Shown here piece after piece: positions 8,467-17,786 of a DNA stretch of 50,531 bases (its first letter is position 1; each line of letters opens with the position of its first letter). The translations under genes and the position numbers were made by a program. The notes under the pieces were generated by a model, which was not told where the DNA came from, ran no database searches, and saw nothing but the letters and a program-made list of their open reading frames with translations. The stretch is from NCBI RefSeq assembly GCF_003576525.1, contig NZ_QWUA01000029.1, positions 1 through 50,531 on the forward strand, written 5' to 3'. This DNA comes from Rummeliibacillus sp. POC4 (lineage in GTDB: Bacteria; Bacillota; Bacilli; Bacillales_A; Planococcaceae).

Positions 8467-9075
8467 ATGTTTAATCGAACAGAAAATCTTTCGCAATACA
8501 TAAAATTATATCCAGTCATTTCAATTTTAATTGCGATCAATATTATTGTGTATCTTCTTGGGATGATTCCTTCACTTGGCTTGAATATTCTAAACCTGGG
8601 GGCATCGGTAAATTATTTAATTGCTGACGGTGAATATTGGCGATTAATCACATCTATGTTCATCCATGGCGGTTTCTTTCACTTACTTTTTAATATGTTC
8701 TCTTTATATGTATTTGGTCCTGAGTTAGAACGTATTGCAGGTAAGTTGCGATTCTTTACTATTTACTTTATATCTGGATTTATGGGAAATGTTATTTCAT
8801 ATTTAACACAACCATTAAATTATGCAAGCATAGGTGCTAGCGGAGCTATCTTTGGTATTTTTGGTGCATTTGCTGCATTAGTCTACTATACTCGAAAAAC
8901 AATGCCACAATTGAAGCAAATCATTATGCCGATTATTGTAATTTCGATTATTATGACATTCCTGCAATCAGACGTGAATGGTACCGCACATATTGTAGGG
9001 CTCGTTACTGGACTAATTATTGGTCTTTTCGATTTTCACCCCAAAAGAGTTTTAAGATGGATTAAGAGAAATTAA
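8467..9075 (+). CDS. Rhomboid family intramembrane serine protease (YdcA-like)
   Basis: A 202-residue polytopic membrane protein with about six membrane helices. The rhomboid catalytic pair is visible: S125 in GASGAIFG and H175 in NGTAHIVGL. The family's HGGFFHLLFNM segment is at about 67-78. Rhomboids cleave membrane helices of substrate proteins; the substrate here is unknown. It is transcribed opposite to acpS and converges with ydbT at a shared terminator. The ribosome site is GAGGTG, 6 bases before the ATG. Confidence 0.93.
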   Translation: MFNRTENLSQYIKLYPVISILIAINIIVYLLGMIPSLGLNILNLGASVNYLIADGEYWRLITSMFIHGGFFHLLFNMFSLYVFGPELERIAGKLRFFTIYFISGFMGNVISYLTQPLNYASIGASGAIFGIFGAFAALVYYTRKTMPQLKQIIMPIIVISIIMTFLQSDVNGTAHIVGLVTGLIIGLFDFHPKRVLRWIKRN

Positions 9076-9081
9076 AGTGCG

Positions 9082-9117
9082 AATAGCTGTTGAGGATTTA
9101 TAATCTCAACAGCTATT
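9082..9117. terminator. Shared terminator between rhomboid gene and ydbT
   Basis: Perfect 13-bp stem AATAGCTGTTGAG / CTCAACAGCTATT with T-rich flank on the plus strand. The ydbT stop codon (9113-9115) lies inside the right arm. Confidence 0.85.
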
Positions 9118-10621
9118 TTTTATTTTGAAGGCTATGAGTGTTTGGTTGATACCATTCAAAAATCCCTTCTAAATTCTCTTGGTCAAAATGCTTAATAGAA
9201 GCTACGCTACCAGAAGAACCTGACATAATGTGAACAGTCATAGACCCCAAACTTTTTCTTTTTGCTAAATAACTTTGAGAAAGTGAGATTGCTTGTATAC
9301 GTTGTTTGAATGTCACAAATGTTGTTTTACTAATACCTCTATATACAACCGTAAGTTGTTGTTCGTTGGCCGCATATCCTGCGCTTTTATATTGCCAAGC
9401 ACCTAATATTAGCGCTAGCGGTAATATAATAAGAACCCATAAACCATATGGAAATGCGAAATAACTAATGCTTAAAACTATAGGTGTTAGCCAATATAAA
9501 TACGTTAATAAATATCTACGTTTTGCCCTTTTAGGTGCACGCTCCAACGGTAAATCCCATTGTGTTTCCGGAAATAACTTTTCTAATATTTTAAATGCTA
9601 ACTGTTTCTTTACAAGTGGTAACAATACAATTTTTCTTTCGCCTTTTTCACCAGAACTTCCAGCGCTTTCAATGACAATAGTTGAGTAGCCAAAAAGTTG
9701 TCTGAAAGGGTTTTCCACAATACGAACCCCCTGAATTCGTTTCATCGGTATTGTGATTCTTTTCTTTTCTAATAACCCTTTCGAGATAAATAGCTTATCT
9801 TCTTCTTTTTCTACAACAAACTCATAATAGCTTAAAAAAGTTATAACTACAGATACAAACCACGAAATAAGTAAAAATATAAGTACTGCAATAATAACTA
9901 TTATGGTCCCTAATTTTACGAAAGACTGAAGCTGACCATAAAGCTCATCATATCTTATCCAATCATCAAATTGAGACATAATAGCTGCTAAACCTGAAAA
10001 GACTACCCCTATGCCACTAGATGTGGTCGCTAATAATATTAAATCTTTCTTAGACATTCGATGAATAATTGTACGAACGCTTTGATGATTTGGCGAATTA
10101 TAGAAATCCACACGCTCATTCTGCTCTACTTCACTAAGCTGTTTTTTCGCTTTTTTCATCTCTTTTTCAATTGTATCAGCCTGAACTCGTGTAATTGCAG
10201 TTAAGTCAGCTTCGGATTTCCCTCCACTGTCTGCTGCAGTTTCAATACTTACTTTAACTAGTTTTAATGGGCGGTGGAATATACCTTCTTTATAATTCAA
10301 GCTTTGAATTCTTTCAAATGGGATATATCTTTTTTTCTTTACAAATAAGCCATATTCAATTCGTAGCTCCTCATCCTCAAACCAGTAGACAAATCGTTTC
10401 CAATTGATATAAGAAATTATTAATATCATACATAAAACAAACAGGATTATTACGATAACAATAAGTGTATCTATAAATTGCTTACTAAATGGATTAAATG
10501 AATAGTTTAATCCACTTCCTAGCAAAATAATAATTCCTGGTATAACAATGCTTTTTAAACTAGCAAAAAAACTAATCATAATAGTGATAGGGTGCAGTCG
10601 ATTCACATTTCTAGACATCAT
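9113..10621 (-). CDS. ydbT: PH-domain membrane protein (YdbT-like)
   Basis: A 502-residue membrane protein with three bacterial PH-like (bPH2) segments, each preceded by a pair of hydrophobic helices. Typical segments are YGLFVKKKRYIPFERIQSL (~89), ISKGLLEKKRITIPMKRIQGV (~280) and YRGISKTTFVTFKQRIQAI (~426). It overlaps ydbS by 11 bases, so the two are surely one operon and probably form a complex, as in B. subtilis ydbST. In Bacillus amyloliquefaciens the homologous pair was linked to antimicrobial peptide resistance; I recall this and have not tested it here. Confidence 0.85.
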   Translation of the reverse strand: MMSRNVNRLHPITIMISFFASLKSIVIPGIIILLGSGLNYSFNPFSKQFIDTLIVIVIILFVLCMILIISYINWKRFVYWFEDEELRIEYGLFVKKKRYIPFERIQSLNYKEGIFHRPLKLVKVSIETAADSGGKSEADLTAITRVQADTIEKEMKKAKKQLSEVEQNERVDFYNSPNHQSVRTIIHRMSKKDLILLATTSSGIGVVFSGLAAIMSQFDDWIRYDELYGQLQSFVKLGTIIVIIAVLIFLLISWFVSVVITFLSYYEFVVEKEEDKLFISKGLLEKKRITIPMKRIQGVRIVENPFRQLFGYSTIVIESAGSSGEKGERKIVLLPLVKKQLAFKILEKLFPETQWDLPLERAPKRAKRRYLLTYLYWLTPIVLSISYFAFPYGLWVLIILPLALILGAWQYKSAGYAANEQQLTVVYRGISKTTFVTFKQRIQAISLSQSYLAKRKSLGSMTVHIMSGSSGSVASIKHFDQENLEGIFEWYQPNTHSLQNKK

Positions 10622-11090
10622 CTTCAGCCACCCTTGCTAATTCTGAAATATGTACTCGTAATTGATCAGCTTCTTGCTCTGTTAATGCTGGTATAGTATG
10701 CGTAGTTGCAGCAGTAGATATTGACATGCTGGCTAAATGATAGTGTTTTAAAATAGGACCTTGTGAAGTGTCCACATGCTGAACACGTACCATCGGAACG
10801 AGCGTACGCTTCACAATAAATAACCCTTGTTGTATCTCAATTTCTTGTTCCCTTACTTCATAACGCCAATGCTCCCATCGAATCTTTGGAAAAAAATATA
10901 TTCCAAAAACCAAATCAGCAATCATTACAACTATACTAATTAAATAAATCCACTTCGGCCAATCAAAGACATAAGCTAAAACAATTGCTACAATGACAAA
11001 CACGAGTAAAATAACTGCTTCAATCGCAGCATGAATACGCCATACTGTTAAACCTTTTTTAGGGATTCTGTATTTAGGTTGTGAAATCAT
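10611..11090 (-). CDS. ydbS: PH-domain membrane protein (YdbS-like)
   Basis: A 159-residue protein with two N-terminal membrane helices (about 17-63) and one bPH2 domain (about 75-150, containing QEIEIQQGLFIVKRTLVPMVRVQHVDT). The ATG at 11088-11090 is chosen because GAGAGG lies 8 bases before it. A TTG two codons earlier is too close to the ribosome site. The length equals that of B. subtilis YdbS. First gene of the ydbS-ydbT operon. Confidence 0.87.
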   Translation of the reverse strand: MISQPKYRIPKKGLTVWRIHAAIEAVILLVFVIVAIVLAYVFDWPKWIYLISIVVMIADLVFGIYFFPKIRWEHWRYEVREQEIEIQQGLFIVKRTLVPMVRVQHVDTSQGPILKHYHLASMSISTAATTHTIPALTEQEADQLRVHISELARVAEDDV

Positions 11091-11222
11091 TTTCAAATCC
11101 TCTCTGTAAGTAGATTAAACATAATTATAGTCCAATAAATTAAATGTTTCATTATCAGTATTTTATGATCATCTTATTTACGAATAACTTTTCAAATAAG
11201 TTTCATCGTCCTTAAAAAATAA

Positions 11223-11260
11223 AAAGGCCTTCAAATCAATTACATGATTTGAAGGTCTTT
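11223..11260 (-). terminator. Terminator after cshA
   Basis: A 16-bp stem (AAAGGCCTTCAAATCA / TGATTTGAAGGTCTTT, one G-U pair) with a 6-base loop and T-rich tail on the minus strand. Confidence 0.88.
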
Positions 11261-11286
11261 GTGTGAAACTTATTTTGTTTTGTATT

Positions 11287-12801
11287 TTAGTCTTCGCTAC
11301 GACGTGTTTGACGACGTCCACCATCGCGACGTCCTCCGTCACGACGTCCGCCATCGCGACGATTGTTACGTTCACCACGACGACCTCCGCGATCTCCACC
11401 ACGGCTATTACCTCCGCGGTTACCACGATAACCACCGCGACTACCACTGCGACCATGACCATTTCCACCTGAACGACGCATTGGTAATGGACGTTCTTCT
11501 GTAATTTTCACTGGTGTATCATCTGGTTCTTTAGTTAGTGATTTAAGTGCTGCAGCTACTAAATCAATTGCATCATGATTAGCTAATAATCCTTCAGCCA
11601 TTGCGCGATAATCACTTAAATGATTCTTTTCAACAAGTTCTTTCAAATGTTCCACTGCAAGTGCTTGTTGACCAACTAATGCTTCATCAGCAGTAGGTGG
11701 TTTTAATGGAGTCATACGTTTTTTAGTAGTTTCTTCTACAATACGTAAATAACCCATTTCACGTGGTGTTACAAATGTAACTGCTAGTCCTGATTTTCCG
11801 GCACGGCCAGTACGTCCAATACGGTGAACATATGACTCTGGATCTTGTGGAATATCAAAGTTATATACATGTGTAACGCCTGAAATATCTAATCCACGTG
11901 CTGCAACATCTGTCGCAACTAAGATATCGATTTTATTTTCTTTAAATTGACGTAGTACAGAAAGACGTTTTGCTTGGCTTAAGTCCCCATGGATACCTTC
12001 TGCAAGATAGCCACGAATATTAAGTGCATGTGATAATTCATCAACACGACGTTTAGTACGACCAAAAATGATTGCTAGTTCTGGTTGGTGAACATTCAAA
12101 AGTCGTGATAGAACATCGAATTTTTCGCGTTCTTGAGCTTTTACGAAATATTGATCGATATTTTCAACTGTCATTTCTTTTGATTTGATTTTTACAATTT
12201 CTGGTTCTTTCATGAAAGTTTCAGCAATTTTGCGGATTGGAGCTGGCATTGTTGCTGAGAACAATAATGTTTGGCGTTCTGATGGTACATTTTCTAGAAT
12301 TGCATTGATATCATCGATGAATCCCATATTTAGCATTTCATCTGCTTCATCAAGAACAAGTGTTTCAACATTTTCAAGTTTTAAAGTATGACGTTTAATA
12401 TGGTCAAGAATACGACCAGGAGTACCTACAATTATTTGTGGTTTGTTTTTAAGTGCACGGATTTGACGGCTAATATCTTGACCACCATATACTGAAAGAA
12501 TACGTGCGCGTTTATCATAACCAATTTTATGAAGTTCTTCTGAGCTTTGAATTGCTAGTTCACGAGTAGGGGCAATAATAAGAGCTTGTACTACAGTCTT
12601 TTTTGGGTCTACTTTTTCGATTAGTGGAATACCGAAAGCGGCAGTTTTACCTGTACCAGTTTGTGCTTGACCGATAATATCACGGCCTTCTAGAGCATAT
12701 GAAATAGTACCTTCTTGGATTGGTGTTGCTTCTTCAAAACCCATACGTTTAAGGGATTTTTGAGTAGAAGCACTAATATTTAGTTCTGAAAAATTTGTCA
12801 A
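11287..12801 (-). CDS. cshA: DEAD-box ATP-dependent RNA helicase CshA
   Basis: A 504-residue DEAD-box helicase. Motifs in order are GFEEATPIQ (Q motif), AQTGTGKT (I), PTRELA (Ia), DEADEML (II), SATMP (III), [12 protein letters not shown] (V) and [13 protein letters not shown] (VI). CshA unwinds RNA in the degradosome, ribosome assembly and cold adaptation. The last ~60 residues are an RGG/RRDGG-rich tail, with three tandem RRDGG units before the end. The TTG at 12799-12801 fits the AAGGAG site and the usual N-terminus (LTNFSELN); an upstream ATG has no ribosome site. Corresponds to B. subtilis ydbR. Confidence 0.94.
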   Translation of the reverse strand: MTNFSELNISASTQKSLKRMGFEEATPIQEGTISYALEGRDIIGQAQTGTGKTAAFGIPLIEKVDPKKTVVQALIIAPTRELAIQSSEELHKIGYDKRARILSVYGGQDISRQIRALKNKPQIIVGTPGRILDHIKRHTLKLENVETLVLDEADEMLNMGFIDDINAILENVPSERQTLLFSATMPAPIRKIAETFMKEPEIVKIKSKEMTVENIDQYFVKAQEREKFDVLSRLLNVHQPELAIIFGRTKRRVDELSHALNIRGYLAEGIHGDLSQAKRLSVLRQFKENKIDILVATDVAARGLDISGVTHVYNFDIPQDPESYVHRIGRTGRAGKSGLAVTFVTPREMGYLRIVEETTKKRMTPLKPPTADEALVGQQALAVEHLKELVEKNHLSDYRAMAEGLLANHDAIDLVAAALKSLTKEPDDTPVKITEERPLPMRRSGGNGHGRSGSRGGYRGNRGGNSRGGDRGGRRGERNNRRDGGRRDGGRRDGGRRQTRRSED

Positions 12802-13027
12802 ACTTCTCATTCTCCTTCTTTGCTTATGCATTTGACAAATGGTTACATTTTCAGATGAAAATAGGGCAAATCGAGCCTTATGTTAGGAACGTTTCCGTTA
12901 CTTATTAAATCTCTGTTATGACAGAGGAATTTTATATGAAAAGGGAAAGCCCGGTCTTTGCCGAGCGGTTCAATTCTTTGTGATTCACACATAAATTTAG
13001 AATAAACCGTAATGTTCAAAAAAAAGT
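12802..13027 (-). promoter_or_regulatory. Long upstream region of cshA with small hairpins
   Basis: About 220 bases lie between the cshA start and the preceding terminator. On the minus strand two small hairpins are visible: CTCGG/CCGGG at 12950-12965 and CTCTG/CAGAG at 12911-12926. No reading frame or convincing promoter is seen. A long structured leader would fit a cold-shock helicase, but this is inference. Confidence 0.4.
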
Positions 13028-13049
13028 ACTCTCCATCTTCTCGGAGAGT
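13019..13049 (-). terminator. Terminator after the alpha/beta hydrolase gene
   Basis: Stem ACTCTCC/GGAGAGT (13028-13034 with 13043-13049) followed on the minus strand by a run of eight T. Confidence 0.85.
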
Positions 13050-13138
13050 CTACACAAAATGTATCCATTGCTTTCAATATTCTATCACGGGTAATTCATT
13101 CGCGCAATTATTTACTATCATTCAAAATGTTCAGACTA

Positions 13139-13834
13139 TTATTTGCAGCTATAAAGAAATGCTAATGCCTTTTTAAACCATTTTTCTGCATCCTTACAAT
13201 AACAAATTAAATGCTTCCCTTCTGGTGAAATGATTAATAATTTTTTTCTACTTGCTATTTTATGGTATAGATACGATGCTGTTGTGTAGGGTACCAGTTC
13301 ATCTTTATCTCCTTGAACAATGCATACAGGCACTTTTATTTTCTCGTAATACGGAGACATTTTATGTACCAAACGGGTAAACTCTTTAACAGCTGATATG
13401 GGAACATCTATTACTTTTCTTTCATATAGCCTAAAGAATTCGTTTTCTTTATAATCTCCATGCATAAAATCCAAAAATAAATCATTTAAATCAACAACTA
13501 ATTGTTTAGTACGAATATACCTTGCAGCAGGACTTAACAGAACGAGTCCTTTTACTTTATATCTTAAAGCTAAATACATGGCGATAATTCCACCCATAGA
13601 AAATCCAACGATGAAAATTTCATCTACCTTTTTAGACAGACGTTTATAAGCAATCTCTGCATCCATTAACCAATGCTCTGCCGTGAACAAATCTAAATTT
13701 AGTTTTTCACCATGCCCTGATAATATCGGTACCTCTATTGTCCATGAAGTATTTTGTTCAAGATAATCTGAGAATGACTTTATTTCATAGGATCCCCCTG
13801 TAAATCCGTGCAATAGTAATACACCTATTTTCAC
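13139..13834 (-). CDS. Alpha/beta hydrolase, carboxylesterase/monoacylglycerol-lipase type
   Basis: A 231-residue hydrolase of the S33/serine aminopeptidase-like type. The triad is visible: nucleophile S79 in GFSMGG, acid D178 in QGDKDELVP and H208 in EGKHLICY. The oxyanion-side motif LLHGFTGG is at residues 7-14. The pattern matches thermostable carboxylesterase Est30-like enzymes that hydrolyse short acyl esters; the natural substrate is unknown. GTG start with GGAGG 7 bases upstream. It lies between murF and cshA, each separated by a terminator, so it is probably transcribed alone. Confidence 0.85.
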   Translation of the reverse strand: MKIGVLLLHGFTGGSYEIKSFSDYLEQNTSWTIEVPILSGHGEKLNLDLFTAEHWLMDAEIAYKRLSKKVDEIFIVGFSMGGIIAMYLALRYKVKGLVLLSPAARYIRTKQLVVDLNDLFLDFMHGDYKENEFFRLYERKVIDVPISAVKEFTRLVHKMSPYYEKIKVPVCIVQGDKDELVPYTTASYLYHKIASRKKLLIISPEGKHLICYCKDAEKWFKKALAFLYSCK

Positions 13835-13873
13835 TTATTTTCCTCCCATCATCCATTGCAATTTATAAAAATA

Positions 13874-13908
13874 GGGTACCTAGAAAAAGTAGTTTTCCCT
13901 AGGTACCC
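13874..13908 (-). terminator. Terminator after murF
   Basis: Stem GGGTACCTAG / CTAGGTACCC with a further A-T pair region inside the loop and a T-run on the minus strand. Confidence 0.8.
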
Positions 13909-13925
13909 TTGTTTTAATCTATAAA

Positions 13926-15296
13926 TTAATGAGTGAATGCTTGCAGTACACGTTCTAATTCCATACCACGTGAACCTTTTAATAAGATAATTGAATTTTC
14001 ACCCGCATTTTGGCGTATTTTTTCGATAATTCTATCATAACTATCATCTGTCCAAAGTAAATTTTCATCCGCCACTTTACCTTGTAGTTGATCATATAAC
14101 CATTTCATACGAGGACCGTATAAGCATACTTGATGAATATTAGATGGATCAATCGCATCAGCTAAATCTTCATGGAATTGTCGCTCTAATTCACCCAATT
14201 CCAACATATCACCAAGAACCACCCATTTGTCTGGTCGCAAATTAGTTGATTGTATGAATTGTAAAGCAGCTCTAACAGAAGTTGGCGCAGCATTATATGC
14301 ATCATTTACAAATAAAATACCTTGATCACCGTTCACTAATTGCATACGCATATTAGTAAGCGATACATTTTTTAAAGCTTCACGAATTTGTTCATCTGTT
14401 AAACCAATTTCATGGGCTATTAAAATGGCGATTAATGTATTTTTCACTTGATGGCGTCCAAGTACTGGGATAAAGAACTCTCCATTAATGGTACCTTCAA
14501 CATTGAAAGAACTACCGCTTTCAGTAGATTCAATATGCGATGCCTTTAAGTCATCTGATGATTCTAAACCAAATGATATCGCATTTAAATTTGAAGCATT
14601 TTTGACTAGAGGTCTTAATAACGGTTCATCCCCATCATAGAAAAACTTGCCATCAGGTTGTAGTCCTTGAATAATTTCAAATTTAGCTTTTGCAATTCCC
14701 TCACGTGAACCAAGTGCTAACATATGGGCTTCACCAATATTAGTAATAACTGCATATTTTGGTTTTGCCATTTTTGTTAAAAATTCAATTTGGCCAAAAC
14801 CATCCATACCCATTTCTAAAATGGCAAATTCAGTATCTTCATCCAAAGATAAAATAGTCAGCGGTAAACCTAGTTGGTTATTATAATTACCTTCTGTTTT
14901 TTGAACTTTAAAGTATGGAGAAAGTGTTCCAGCGATTAAGTCTTTAGTTGATGTTTTACCATTTGACCCAGTAACACCGATAAATGTCGCTTGATGTTCT
15001 GCTCGATATGCATGTGCCATTTCTTGTAATGCCTTCTCAGAATCATCCACAAAAATTAACGGTACGTCCTTAGGTGGATTAGGCTCATCTTTTTGCCAAA
15101 GCGAAGCTGCTGCTCCATTTTCAAATGCCTGTTTAACATACTTATGGCCATTTGTTTTTTCACCATGGAATGGGATAAATAAATCACCCTTTTGTAATGT
15201 ACGTGTGTTAATAGAAACACCTGTCACGATAATATCTTCTCGGATATCTTGATCACTTTTTAACCATTTGGCAATTTGTTGTAATGTCTTTTTCAC
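13926..15296 (-). CDS. murF: UDP-MurNAc-tripeptide--D-Ala-D-Ala ligase
   Basis: A 456-residue Mur ligase that adds D-Ala-D-Ala to the UDP-MurNAc-tripeptide in the cytoplasm, using ATP. The ATP-binding loop GVTGSNGKTSTKDL is at about 107-120. Other Mur-ligase segments are NIGEAHMLALGSREGIAKAK and the FVNDAYNAAPTSVRAAL motif. Full family length. GTG start with only a weak ribosome site. It lies 22 bases after ddl, so the enzyme that makes D-Ala-D-Ala and the one that uses it are co-transcribed, as in B. subtilis. Confidence 0.97.
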   Translation of the reverse strand: MKKTLQQIAKWLKSDQDIREDIIVTGVSINTRTLQKGDLFIPFHGEKTNGHKYVKQAFENGAAASLWQKDEPNPPKDVPLIFVDDSEKALQEMAHAYRAEHQATFIGVTGSNGKTSTKDLIAGTLSPYFKVQKTEGNYNNQLGLPLTILSLDEDTEFAILEMGMDGFGQIEFLTKMAKPKYAVITNIGEAHMLALGSREGIAKAKFEIIQGLQPDGKFFYDGDEPLLRPLVKNASNLNAISFGLESSDDLKASHIESTESGSSFNVEGTINGEFFIPVLGRHQVKNTLIAILIAHEIGLTDEQIREALKNVSLTNMRMQLVNGDQGILFVNDAYNAAPTSVRAALQFIQSTNLRPDKWVVLGDMLELGELERQFHEDLADAIDPSNIHQVCLYGPRMKWLYDQLQGKVADENLLWTDDSYDRIIEKIRQNAGENSIILLKGSRGMELERVLQAFTH

Positions 15297-15318
15297 AATA
15301 GATCACACTCAATCTCTC

Positions 15319-16389
15319 TTATTGGTATTGAAGTTGTTGTTTTTCTGCATGGCGTTCAATCGCTAATGTAATAAGTTCTTCGATTAAATCACCATAAGCT
15401 AAACCTGTATTTTGCCATAAGATTGGATACATACTTACAGGAGTAAAACCTGGCATTGTATTTACTTCATTGATATATACTTCATCTTCTGCTGTTACAA
15501 AGAAGTCTGAACGTACAAGACCTGAACAATCTAAAATTTTAAACGCACGGATAGCCATATCAGACATTTTTTCGATTACTTTTTCTGTTACAGGCGCAGG
15601 AATCAACAAATCTGTTTTATCATCATTATATTTTGAATCATAATCGTAGAAATCTGTTACAGGTTTAATCTCCCCCGGTACAGAAACTTTAGGTTCATCA
15701 TTACCAAGAACGCCCATTTCAACTTCACGTGCAATAATACCTGTTTCAACGACAATTTTACGGTCATATTTTAAAGCAAGTTCAACTGCTTTTATAAGTT
15801 CTTCATGATTTGTTGCTTTACTAATACCAACACTTGATCCTAAGTTTGCTGGTTTAACAAACATTGGCCAAGTTAAGTTTTCTTCCATTTTAGCGATCAA
15901 AGCATCTTGATTCTTTTTCCACTCACTACGGATGAAATATACGTAAGGAACTTGGTTTAACCCTGCAATTTCAAATAATTGTTTCATCACAACTTTATCC
16001 ATACCAGCAGCTGATGCTAAAACGCCATTTCCTACATAAGGTAAGTTCAATGCTTCAAGTAATCCTTGAACTGTTCCATCTTCACCGTTAGTACCGTGTA
16101 ACAAAGGGAAAATGACATCGAATGGTTTTTCATTTTCTTCTAATAAGAAACTTGATATATCATTTGGCTTTGATACTTTAACATCTTTGCCAAATTGTAA
16201 TTCTTCAATGCTTTCTACGGGTACTGAAAGTTGCTCTCCTCTTCTCCATTCACCTTCACGTGTGATGAAAATTGGGAAAACATCATATTTATCAAAGTGT
16301 AATGCTTGTATAACGGCCTTTGCAGTTGATAAAGAGACATCGTGTTCTGCTGATTTACCGCCGTATAATAAGCCTAATTTTTTCTTCAT
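15319..16389 (-). CDS. ddl: D-alanine--D-alanine ligase
   Basis: A 356-residue ATP-grasp enzyme joining two D-alanines. Signatures are [11 protein letters not shown] near the N-terminus, [34 protein letters not shown] in the ATP-grasp region, and [13 protein letters not shown] at the C-terminus. The ATG at 16387-16389 is chosen because GGAGG lies 11 bases before it. An ATG 11 codons earlier has no ribosome site. First gene of ddl-murF. The [11 protein letters not shown]-like ending and the YGGKSAEHD start are typical of the standard D-Ala-D-Ala type rather than of D-Ala-D-Lac ligases. Confidence 0.96.
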   Translation of the reverse strand: MKKKLGLLYGGKSAEHDVSLSTAKAVIQALHFDKYDVFPIFITREGEWRRGEQLSVPVESIEELQFGKDVKVSKPNDISSFLLEENEKPFDVIFPLLHGTNGEDGTVQGLLEALNLPYVGNGVLASAAGMDKVVMKQLFEIAGLNQVPYVYFIRSEWKKNQDALIAKMEENLTWPMFVKPANLGSSVGISKATNHEELIKAVELALKYDRKIVVETGIIAREVEMGVLGNDEPKVSVPGEIKPVTDFYDYDSKYNDDKTDLLIPAPVTEKVIEKMSDMAIRAFKILDCSGLVRSDFFVTAEDEVYINEVNTMPGFTPVSMYPILWQNTGLAYGDLIEELITLAIERHAEKQQLQYQ

Positions 16390-16715
16390 GGGTTTAAATT
16401 CCTCCAGATTTTTTCTATTCATAGTTTAGCATGAACCATAATGATTCATGAAGTGATTACTGTCTAAACATAGATCACTTATTTACATGATTATCGAGTA
16501 AATGCACTTAATTTTCTTTTTTAAAAAGTAGCGCTCTGCATATTGCAACAGACCGTCTTTTTTGCAGAATCCATATTCTAATAATAGATAGGACAATTAA
16601 CATAGTCACGTTCTAAATATCCTTACTTGTTGACAGAACTCTGAGTTATAAATAGATACTTAAAAAAATAACATTTCTATAATAGCACTCTGAAAAAATA
16701 TTGCATCAAAAATAA
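16390..16715. other. Intergenic region upstream of ddl
   Basis: No reading frame is supported here. The ddl promoter must lie on the minus strand; a weak candidate is TTAGAC with CATTAT about 18 bases apart close to the gene. A plus-strand TTGACA at about 16634 has no adequate -10 box and no gene after it. Confidence 0.4.
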
Positions 16716-16748
16716 AAAGATTCCTACTTATCATATGTAGGAATCTTT
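16716..16748 (-). terminator. Terminator after the 16798-17550 gene
   Basis: Perfect 12-bp stem AAAGATTCCTAC / GTAGGAATCTTT with T-rich tail on the minus strand. Confidence 0.85.
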
Positions 16749-16797
16749 AATATGTTATAAATAAAAACCATTATTAGGAAGATATAAATAAGAGCTG

Positions 16798-17550
16798 TTA
16801 TTTATGGATTTCTAAGATCTTATCAGGTTTTTGCTTCAATATACTATTCAAATCGTCCCATATTTCATCTGGAAAATAGTCATCTGAGATATTACGTAAT
16901 TCCATAACATACGCAATCTTCGGTTTTTCTATTTTATATATAGAAAATAATACACCATCTTTTACATCCTCGTGAAAATTCCGAATCATTTCTTCTGTAA
17001 AGAAAGGAACTAGATTGCTTACCTTTCTTCTCCAAAAAGTTGTAGGGCGTTCTTTCTCTTGTATAACCCCATTAAATACTTGTGTTATTAATTTTAGGAC
17101 ATCTTTTAAATCGCGAAAATATATTTTTGAAATTTTTTCTTCTTCGCTCGATAAATAGACATACTTATTTTGTAATTGATGATAGAACGGTGAGCGAAGC
17201 GGCTCTTTTTTATGTCCAATATAGAGCAATTCAGCTTGTTCTTGTGGTGTTAACAAATTTAACTTCAGTTCATCTGAAAAATCAATCCAACATAAGTCTT
17301 TCTTTGAATCCATAGCCTTTTTGACGAACTTTGCAATCCCCTTATCCTCTACGAACTCTAACCGTGTATGCATGTTAAATGAACCGTCTTCGTATTCATT
17401 CTTTAGAAGCAAAATATTTTGAAGCGGACCGACTGCAGAGACAAATTCACGGAAAGTTAAACCACTAAAAATAACAAATTGGTTTAATTCGTTCATATGT
17501 ACATATAAGTGATGTAAAAAGTCGTCAGCATCTCGCATTTTTTTTGCCAA
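16798..17550 (-). CDS. Conserved-looking cytoplasmic protein of unknown function
   Basis: A 250-residue protein I do not recognise. It has no signal peptide or membrane helix and is rich in charged and aromatic residues. There is a helical start (LAKKMRDADDFLHHLYVHM) and a C-terminal part with FSIYKIEKPKIAYVMELRNISDDYFPDEIWDDL. The TTG at 17548-17550 is chosen because GAGGTGATC, a long match to the 16S 3' end, lies just before it. The GTG three codons upstream falls inside that site. It is single, bounded by its own terminator, and divergent from the RodA-type gene. Codon use looks like that of its neighbours. Confidence 0.7.
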   Translation of the reverse strand: MAKKMRDADDFLHHLYVHMNELNQFVIFSGLTFREFVSAVGPLQNILLLKNEYEDGSFNMHTRLEFVEDKGIAKFVKKAMDSKKDLCWIDFSDELKLNLLTPQEQAELLYIGHKKEPLRSPFYHQLQNKYVYLSSEEEKISKIYFRDLKDVLKLITQVFNGVIQEKERPTTFWRRKVSNLVPFFTEEMIRNFHEDVKDGVLFSIYKIEKPKIAYVMELRNISDDYFPDEIWDDLNSILKQKPDKILEIHK

Positions 17551-17643
17551 GTCGATCACCTCATTTCCATTCTTATTATAAGATGTAAATGCAAAATTTG
17601 AAACATTTGTGATTCGATTTCGTCACAACTTTGTACAAGAGCA

Positions 17644-17652
17644 TGGTACAAT
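17644..17652 (+). promoter_or_regulatory. Extended -10 promoter of the RodA-type gene
   Basis: TGGTACAAT, an extended -10 element, places transcription start near 17659. No good -35 box is present. This gives a leader of about 128 bases before the start codon. Confidence 0.5.
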
Positions 17653-17670
17653 AATATAGGCTATAATAAT

Positions 17671-17760
17671 TGAGAGGTTGAGGCTCCTTATTCCGGATCA
17701 AAAACACAAGATTTCCGACCTAGGAATTGAAGGGTCCGAGAGGCTTAGACAACCTTATGT
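17671..17760 (+). promoter_or_regulatory. Candidate structured 5' leader of the RodA-type gene
   Basis: The leader can fold into a closed structure. P1 pairs GAGGTTG (17674-17680) with CAACCTT (17750-17756). P2 pairs about 10 bases, 17685-17694 with 17723-17734, with a small bulge. A short inner stem involves 17696-17699 and 17710-17713. A CGGA/TCCG pairing (17694-17697 with 17735-17738) could form an alternative or pseudoknot. I do not match it to a riboswitch class I know. No terminator hairpin precedes the start. Confidence 0.4.
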
Positions 17761-17786
17761 TAAATCTACTAGATTAGGTGACTACT

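Noticed and set aside
11178-11504. Several overlapping frames on both strands at the 3' end of cshA
   Set aside because: They arise from the repetitive RGG-coding DNA and read as low-complexity Asp/His/Arg or Thr/Val strings; the cshA frame explains the region.
16629-16657. Plus-strand TTGACA-like promoter upstream of ddl
   Set aside because: The best -10 at the right spacing (TAGATA) is poor and no plus-strand gene or RNA follows before the terminator of the next gene.
17671-17760. Known riboswitch class (guanidine-I, lysine, SAM, c-di-AMP, glycine) in the RodA-type leader
   Set aside because: A short GGTCCGAGAG stretch resembles part of the guanidine-I motif, but its other conserved blocks are missing, and the other classes do not fit.
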